From contig NZ_JAQSJE010000001.1 in NCBI RefSeq assembly GCF_028649535.1, positions 288,734 to 352,733 on the forward strand: a stretch of 64,000 nucleotides of DNA. The letters are read 5' to 3'. Below the pieces are notes generated by a model. That model did not search any database. It was not told the origin of the DNA and saw nothing but the letters and a program-made list of their open reading frames with translations. The translations under genes and the position numbers were made by a program. This DNA is from Mannheimia cairinae (lineage in GTDB: Bacteria; Pseudomonadota; Gammaproteobacteria; Enterobacterales; Pasteurellaceae). The first letter of the stretch is position 1. Each line of letters starts with the position of its first letter. Of the stretch, positions 57,697 through 64,000 are shown piece after piece.

Positions 57697-58341
57697 TTAT
57701 TTTACAAAGCTATCAAATGTTAGCTCGTAATTATCACCATCTCGGCTATAAGAGATATAACGAGGGAACTTCTCACCTTCATATTTTTTTACGGTAATAT
57801 CTTTGCTGTCGCTCGTTCTAAATCTATAGGTTATTTCTTGATAAGTCTTACCACCCGATTTAACCTCTTTTTGAGATTTACGTAACTGCACATTTGGTGT
57901 TGGATATAATTTTTTACCATTTGTTGTCTGGAAACTTGCTGGTAATTTATCATAATAACTTAGCTGAAATGCTGTCGTAAACAAGTCAAATGTTGGCATT
58001 GTTAATGCCTCTTCTTTTAATGGTTCTCTTGCTTTACCATATTTTACTGTTGTTGAGTCAATTTCCGCTAACGCATAAGTTTTTCCATTACGAGTATCTC
58101 GATAACTTAGCATATTAAATTGATTATTACGCTCTGTTCCTTTTGCAGAAAAAACAATTTTATATAACGGTACATTAATCTGAGCTTTGATCTCATATTT
58201 ACCACCGCCATTATTAAAATTAATATAAGCCGGCATTAAGTAATTTGAACTATATTTGATTTTATAACTTTCTGCAGAAGCCGTTGAGATTAATGCAAAA
58301 GCTGTAAATATTAAAGTTGTCAATTTCTGCCAAATTTTCAT
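57697..58341 (-). CDS. DUF3108 domain periplasmic protein
   Basis: A 214-aa precursor with a Sec signal peptide (MKIWQKLTTLIFTAFALISTASA, then ESYKIKY). The mature part is rich in beta strands and resembles DUF3108 proteins, which have a lipoprotein-carrier-like barrel fold; the function is unknown. Its start codon abuts the cysB stop (58341/58342), so it is co-translated with cysB. Confidence 0.75.
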   Translation of the reverse strand: MKIWQKLTTLIFTAFALISTASAESYKIKYSSNYLMPAYINFNNGGGKYEIKAQINVPLYKIVFSAKGTERNNQFNMLSYRDTRNGKTYALAEIDSTTVKYGKAREPLKEEALTMPTFDLFTTAFQLSYYDKLPASFQTTNGKKLYPTPNVQLRKSQKEVKSGGKTYQEITYRFRTSDSKDITVKKYEGEKFPRYISYSRDGDNYELTFDSFVK

Positions 58342-60004
<1,663 letters not shown>

Positions 60005-60022
60005 ACTATCCCTTTATAAAAA

Positions 60023-60078
60023 CAAGCGGTTGAATTTGTGCTATTTTTTGCAAAAAAGCCCTAAAATTTCACCGCTTG
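60023..60078 (-). terminator. Inverted uptake-signal pair after gcvA
   Basis: CAAGCGGT (60023-60030) is opposed to ACCGCTTG (60071-60078), with inner GAATTT/AAATTTC pairing. It lies between gcvA and yjjG. Confidence 0.6.
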
Positions 60079-60091
60079 AAACTTCATACTG

Positions 60092-60985
60092 TTAAGCATA
60101 ACATTCTTTCATTTTTTGTTGAATCCATTCTACAAAACATTGTATTTTAGGTACCTGTTTTGATTGAGGGGAATAAACAACATAGAAAGATTTCTCATCA
60201 AATAATGAGGTTGGAAAAGGCTCAATTAATGTGCCTTTATCAATTTCGTGTTGTGCCAATATCTGATTAGCAATGGCAATGCCTTGTTGGTGCATTGCTG
60301 CCTGCAACACCATAAATGTATGGCTAAAAATAGAACCCGTTTCTGCATCTACTTTATCTTCAATTTTAAGATGCTCTACCATTTTCTTCCATTTATTATA
60401 GGTTGATGAATGGAGCAAATGTTTATCCACTAAATCTACTGGCGAATGAATACTATTTTGTGACAGATAATCTGGTGACGCTAAAATCACGATACGAGAC
60501 TCTGTTAGACGAATGGCTTCTAAGTCGTTCCAATCACCTTTACCGTAATAAATAGCCACGTCCGTTTCTTTACCTAATAAACCTTCATCTTGATCAACAC
60601 CTTTAATTCTAACTTCAACTTCAGGATATTTATCGTGAAAATCGGTTAAACGAGGAACTAACCAATGCATACCAAATGTTTGTGGCACACTGATAGTCAG
60701 AATCTGACGGCTACTCTGCTGACGCACTTTATCTGTTGCAAGTGCGATTTGCTCTAATAATGGTTGAATTTCATAGAAATATTGTGCACCTAACTCGGTA
60801 AGCTCTAATAAACGATTTCGTCGATAAAATAGAGAAATACCTAAAAAATCTTCTAATAATTTAATTTGATGGCTCACAGCAGCCTGCGTAACGAACAGAT
60901 CTTCGGCCGCTTTAGTAAAATTTAAATGCCGAGCAGCAGATTCAAATGCTTTTAACGCATTTAATGGGGGTAATTTTATATTCAT
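60092..60985 (-). CDS. gcvA: LysR-family glycine cleavage regulator GcvA
   Basis: GcvA controls the glycine cleavage operon and activates the GcvB small RNA. The 297-aa protein has the N-terminal PPLNALKAFESAARHLNFTKAAEDLFVTQAAVSHQIKLLE of the GcvA branch, and the effector domain with QTFGMHWLVPRL and AIYYGKGDW. The divergent GcvB gene starts about 120 bases upstream, the same layout as in E. coli, which supports the assignment. Confidence 0.92.
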   Translation of the reverse strand: MNIKLPPLNALKAFESAARHLNFTKAAEDLFVTQAAVSHQIKLLEDFLGISLFYRRNRLLELTELGAQYFYEIQPLLEQIALATDKVRQQSSRQILTISVPQTFGMHWLVPRLTDFHDKYPEVEVRIKGVDQDEGLLGKETDVAIYYGKGDWNDLEAIRLTESRIVILASPDYLSQNSIHSPVDLVDKHLLHSSTYNKWKKMVEHLKIEDKVDAETGSIFSHTFMVLQAAMHQQGIAIANQILAQHEIDKGTLIEPFPTSLFDEKSFYVVYSPQSKQVPKIQCFVEWIQQKMKECYA

Positions 60986-61070
60986 AGTAGTTTAGTAATT
61001 GCTTATGATTAGGACTTGTTTACTAAGTAAACTCATTATTTTTTCTGATAGATTAAATTAAAAAATTTCG

Positions 61071-61098
61071 TTTGAGACTCCAAATGAGAATATATAAA
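61071..61098 (+). promoter_or_regulatory. Probable gcvB promoter
   Basis: TTTGAG (61071-61076), a 16-base spacer and TATAAA (61093-61098) point to a transcription start near 61105. GcvA sites would lie further upstream, between here and gcvA, but I could not define them. Confidence 0.5.
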
Positions 61099-61104
61099 AT
61101 AGCG

Positions 61105-61276
61105 ACATACTTAGATGGATAGTTTTAGATTTATATCTATTCCTAAATTTTAAGTATGATGTTGTGTTTGCATATTGGTCTAGGAGACTAGACTAGAGTA
61201 ACGAAAGTTACTCGTTTCACTTCCTGTATATTTTGAACCGTTTTGGTTTATAGCCGCCCACTTTGGGCGGTTTTTT
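61105..61276 (+). ncRNA. gcvB: GcvB small regulatory RNA
   Basis: GcvB is an Hfq-dependent RNA that represses amino acid and peptide transporters. Segments match enterobacterial GcvB: the G/U-rich seed GATGTTGTGTTTGCA with ATTGGTCT after it (61159-61180), a short hairpin with GTAAC-GAAA-GTTAC, and TTTCACTTCCTGTATATTT (61216-61234). A 5' stem pairs CATACTTA with TAAGTATG. The terminator is CCGCCC (61254-61259) with GGGCGG (61265-61270) and six Ts. It is divergent from gcvA, as in E. coli. The 5' end is estimated; the length is about 172 nt. Confidence 0.93.
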
Positions 61277-61432
61277 CTATGCAGTCACCAACATTCTTGG
61301 TGCTAATTCTATCTTATTCCCTATTTTTATTCTAGTTTTATTCCCTTTTATTCTATTACTTTAGTCTGTTATAAAAAGAGGTTTTATAGTATTCTAAGTG
61401 TAATTTAACTATTTTAAATGTTGAGAGTCCCT
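61277..61432 (+). other. Gap between gcvB and rsgA
   Basis: It holds a small hairpin, CACCAA (61286-61291) with TTGGTG (61297-61302), and a pyrimidine-rich stretch with repeated TTATTC (about 61310-61365). An AT-rich promoter-like region precedes rsgA. No gene is seen. Confidence 0.4.
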
Positions 61433-62470
61433 TTGAGTAAACCTAGATTAACCCAAAATCAAAAACGTCGAATTCAATCTAATCATCATAAACGCATCAA
61501 TAAAAAAGAAATTGAATGGCAAGATGAAATGTTAGGTGAAATCCAACAAGGTATTGTTGTCACTCGCCACGCAAAACACGCTGATGTAGAAACCGAACAA
61601 GGTGAAATATTCCGCTGTAACCTACGCCGTACCTTAAAAAATGTAGTCGTGGGAGATAGTGTTTCTTGGCGAAAAGGGAGTGAGCAATTACAAGGTATTA
61701 GTGGTGTAATTGAAGCTGTTTTTCCACGTAAAAATGAACTGACCCGCCCTGATTATTATGACGGCATTAAGGTAATGGCTGCCAATATAGACCAAATTAT
61801 TATTGTTTCTGCTGTATTACCAACGCTATCACTTAATATTATCGACCGTTATCTTGTTATCTGCGAAACAGCTAAAATTCCAGCATTAATTGTGCTAAAC
61901 AAAATTGATCTATTAAATGAAGAAGAAAGACAAGCCGTTCAGCAACAATTAAAAATTTATGAAGATATTGGTTATGAAACTCTCTGTTTATCTGCTGACA
62001 CTGGCGAAAATATGGACAGACTACACCAATATTTAGCTAAAGGTACATCTATCTTTGTTGGGCAATCAGGTGTAGGCAAATCTAGCTTAATTAATCAGCT
62101 TATGCCTGAGGTCAATGCATTAACAGGTGCTATTAGCAATACCTCTGGCTTAGGGCAACATACTACGACCGCTTCACGATTATATCATTTACCGCAAGGT
62201 GGAAATTTAATTGACTCACCTGGTATTCGTGAGTTTGGCTTATGGCATTTAGAACCAGAACAAATTACATTAGGCTATCGAGAATTTCAATCTGTATTAG
62301 GCACTTGCAAATTCCGAGACTGTAAACATAAAAATGACCCGGGTTGTGAATTACGACAAGCGGTCGAAAATGGTAAAATTTCTGCAATTCGATTTGAAAA
62401 TTACCACAAATTAATTGAAAGCCGAGAAGAAACCAAAAGCCAACGGCATTTTAGAACAGACGATTTATAA
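61433..62470 (+). CDS. rsgA: Small ribosomal subunit biogenesis GTPase RsgA
   Basis: RsgA matures the 30S subunit, hydrolysing GTP when bound to it. About 345 aa: a basic N-terminal tail ([20 protein letters not shown]), an OB fold, the circularly permuted GTPase with G4 NKID before G1 GQSGVGKSS and G3 DSPG, and the zinc knuckle [14 protein letters not shown]. The frame opens at an ATG at 61418 without a ribosome site; a TTG at 61433 preceded by GAGAG gives LSKPRLTQ, matching the E. coli MSKNKLSK start, so I prefer it. Confidence 0.92.
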   Translation: MSKPRLTQNQKRRIQSNHHKRINKKEIEWQDEMLGEIQQGIVVTRHAKHADVETEQGEIFRCNLRRTLKNVVVGDSVSWRKGSEQLQGISGVIEAVFPRKNELTRPDYYDGIKVMAANIDQIIIVSAVLPTLSLNIIDRYLVICETAKIPALIVLNKIDLLNEEERQAVQQQLKIYEDIGYETLCLSADTGENMDRLHQYLAKGTSIFVGQSGVGKSSLINQLMPEVNALTGAISNTSGLGQHTTTASRLYHLPQGGNLIDSPGIREFGLWHLEPEQITLGYREFQSVLGTCKFRDCKHKNDPGCELRQAVENGKISAIRFENYHKLIESREETKSQRHFRTDDL

Positions 62471-62472
62471 TA

Positions 62473-63072
62473 ATGGTAGATTTATTTACATATCCAGAAG
62501 CGAAACTTATCGCTGGTGTTGATGAAGTTGGAAGAGGCCCTTTAGTTGGGGCTGTTGTCACTGCAGCAGTTATCTTAGATCCGAATAATCCAATTCAAGG
62601 CTTAACCGACTCTAAGAAACTCTCTGAGAAAAAACGCTTAGCCTTAGCTGAAGAAATTAAAGCTAAAGCCCTAAGCTGGGCAATAGGTCGTGCAGAGCCT
62701 GCTGAGATTGATGAGCTTAATATTTTATATGCTACAATGTTAGCAATGCAACGTGCTGTTGCAGGACTGCATATTCAGCCTGATTTTGTGCTAATCGATG
62801 GTAATCGAATTCCACAACTGAGTATGCCAGCTCAAGCCATAGTGAAAGGCGATAGCTTAGTAGCTGAAATTAGTGCGGCTTCGATTATCGCAAAAGTTGC
62901 CAGAGATCAGGAAATGGATGAATTAGATAAAGCTTTTCCCGAATATGGTTTTGCTAAACATAAAGGTTACCCAACTAAATTACATTTTGAAAAACTCACA
63001 CAATTCGGTGCAACGCCTTACCATCGTAAGAGCTTTGCTCCTGTGCGAAAAGTGCTTAATTTAACCGATTAA
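62473..63072 (+). CDS. rnhB: Ribonuclease HII
   Basis: RNase HII nicks DNA at embedded ribonucleotides and degrades RNA in RNA-DNA hybrids. The 199-aa protein has the active-site acidic residues in [11 protein letters not shown] (D16, E17), [12 protein letters not shown], and VLIDGN in mid-sequence. It begins 2 bases after rsgA and precedes hinT by 12, so these genes are one unit. Confidence 0.96.
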   Translation: MVDLFTYPEAKLIAGVDEVGRGPLVGAVVTAAVILDPNNPIQGLTDSKKLSEKKRLALAEEIKAKALSWAIGRAEPAEIDELNILYATMLAMQRAVAGLHIQPDFVLIDGNRIPQLSMPAQAIVKGDSLVAEISAASIIAKVARDQEMDELDKAFPEYGFAKHKGYPTKLHFEKLTQFGATPYHRKSFAPVRKVLNLTD

Positions 63073-63084
63073 AAGGAAAATTTT

Positions 63085-63444
63085 ATGACTAAAGAATACC
63101 AAGAAACTATTTTTACGAAAATTATCAATAAAGAAATTCCAGCAAATATCGTCTATCAAGATGAGTTGGTAACAGCTTTTCGTGATATTTCGCCACAAGC
63201 ACCAACACATATTTTGATTATCCCAAATAAATTTATTCCAACCGTAAACCACGTAACAAGTGAAGATGAATTAGCATTAGGCCGATTATTTACCGTTGCT
63301 GCAAAACTGGCTAAAGAAGAAGGTATTGCAGAAGACGGCTATCGCCTAGTAATGAACTGCAATAAAAATGGTGGGCAAGAAGTGTTTCATATTCATATGC
63401 ATTTACTTGGCGGACAAAAATTAGGCCCATTGGTAGCAAAATAA
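63085..63444 (+). CDS. hinT: HIT-family purine nucleoside phosphoramidase
   Basis: HinT hydrolyses AMP-lysine and other phosphoramidates. The 119-aa protein has [26 protein letters not shown] at the start and the histidine triad HIHMH in [11 protein letters not shown] near the C-terminus. AAAGGAAAA precedes the ATG. The YcfL-like lipoprotein gene starts one base after its stop; hinT-ycfL adjacency is also seen in E. coli. Confidence 0.95.
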   Translation: MTKEYQETIFTKIINKEIPANIVYQDELVTAFRDISPQAPTHILIIPNKFIPTVNHVTSEDELALGRLFTVAAKLAKEEGIAEDGYRLVMNCNKNGGQEVFHIHMHLLGGQKLGPLVAK

Positions 63445-63445
63445 T

Positions 63446-63817
63446 ATGGCAAAATCTTTTTCATTTATTGCAATTTTTTCGCTTTTTCTAACCGCTTGTG
63501 CGAACAACCCTGTAAGCTATTTACCTACTGGCACAGATCCTATTATCAATATTGAAGCAAATATTGCTGATAATATTAAACTTGATGCGAATGGGAAAAA
63601 AGCCATCATCACTAATTTGACTAAATCACCGCTTACGGTAATTTATAAGCTCTTTTGGTATGATAAAGATGGTGTTACACAATTATTTAACGGTATTGAT
63701 GAAAGTACTAATTGGCAAAAAATAGGGCTTCAACCTGAACAAAAGCACACAATTATACTAGTTAAACCTACAGAAGAGAGCGTGAATTATCGTCTCTATC
63801 TACGTGGAGATAGATAG
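63446..63817 (+). CDS. ycfL: YcfL-like lipoprotein
   Basis: A 123-aa precursor with a lipoprotein signal: a hydrophobic stretch then LTAC, with Cys18 as the likely lipidated residue. The remainder (ITNLTKSPLTVIYKLFWYDKDGV) matches the YcfL/DUF1425 family of Ig-like fold. The function is unknown. It lies directly after hinT, as ycfL does in E. coli, which supports the name. A clear terminator follows. Confidence 0.85.
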   Translation: MAKSFSFIAIFSLFLTACANNPVSYLPTGTDPIINIEANIADNIKLDANGKKAIITNLTKSPLTVIYKLFWYDKDGVTQLFNGIDESTNWQKIGLQPEQKHTIILVKPTEESVNYRLYLRGDR

Positions 63818-63846
63818 TACGATATAGTACAATATATTGCATATAA

Positions 63847-63875
63847 AAAAAGCAGATCAAAAGATCTGCTTTTTG
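63847..63875 (+). terminator. Terminator of rsgA-rnhB-hinT-ycfL
   Basis: AGCAGATC (63851-63858) pairs perfectly with GATCTGCT (63863-63870), loop AAAA, followed by TTTT. Flanking A and T runs lengthen the stem. Confidence 0.88.
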
Positions 63876-63890
63876 CTATTTTAAGAGGCA

Positions 63891-63980
63891 TATAGGACAA
63901 AATAGTTGGTCTTTTTGCATTTTATATGCCTATAGGACAAAACAGTTGGTAATGAATATTTTTGTTTATTCTTACCAACT
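63891..63980. repeat. Two copies of a 20-bp direct repeat plus an inverted repeat at the window edge
   Basis: TATAGGACAAAATAGTTGGT (63891-63910) recurs with one change at 63931-63950, exactly 40 bases on. The second copy's AGTTGGTAA (63944-63952) pairs with TTACCAACT (63972-63980). GGCATATA before the first copy pairs with TATATGCC before the second. The structure continues to the window end. It may be the boundary of a mobile element or a regulatory region, but no gene is visible. Confidence 0.55.
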
Positions 63981-64000
63981 ATTTTTATTCAAAAAATCCT

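Noticed and set aside
63891-63980. CRISPR-like array
   Set aside because: There are only two 20-bp repeats with one 20-bp spacer, part of the structure is an inverted repeat, and no cas gene is seen.

Overview
The window comes from a member of the Pasteurellaceae in the Apl-type clade (Actinobacillus, Mannheimia, Bibersteinia and relatives). Two things point there. The 9-mer ACAAGCGGT, core of the Apl-type DNA uptake signal, recurs throughout, often as inverted pairs that act as terminators. The housekeeping proteins also read as gammaproteobacterial with AT-rich codon use. I could not fix the species. No rRNA, tRNA, CRISPR array, transposase or prophage was seen.

Layout. 1-5971: partial pgsA, yccA, tusE, apt, dnaX (with a -1 frameshift site that should also yield gamma), and the yadGH exporter. 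6041-8539: molybdate uptake operon modABC. 8649-9246: HigBA-like toxin-antitoxin pair under a near-perfect palindromic operator. 9341-17145: ratA, rnfH/ratB, prmB, smrB, then a minus-strand run of murQ, anmK, queF, gmhB, bcp and hemW. 17378-22849: peptide-type ABC importer with a Tat-exported binding protein and a fused permease-ATPase. 22916-27386: FAD oxidoreductase, NhaC antiporter and DASS symporter. 27544-32342: cdd, a DMT exporter and folB (one operon), plsY, parE.

32343-35800 is the accessory-looking stretch. It holds noncoding inverted repeats, then a minus-strand group: a WYL regulator, a 208-aa protein of unknown function, a PD-(D/E)XK nuclease and a small protein resembling the FtsZ C-terminal subdomain. 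The group is AT-rich by eye and sits between parE and prfB. It is the best candidate here for an undescribed system, perhaps defence-related, but that is inference.

35799-53286: prfB with its programmed +1 frameshift, an AEC transporter, a phosphoesterase, the galTKM operon behind a consensus CRP site, ytfJ, yajC-secD-secF, an NCS2 permease, azlCD, an orphan AfuA-like binding protein, a TfoX-N protein, RNase I, SprT and ndh. 53348-60985 (minus): uraA, pyrG, a RhuM-like protein, a DUF3108 protein, cysB, yjjG and gcvA. The GcvB small RNA is divergent from gcvA at about 61105-61276. 61433-63817: rsgA, rnhB, hinT and a YcfL-like lipoprotein. The last 110 bases carry a 20-bp repeat of unknown meaning.

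Regulatory links visible in the sequence: the GcvB seed can pair with the leader of the Tat-exported peptide-binding protein, and CRP sites precede both that gene and galT.
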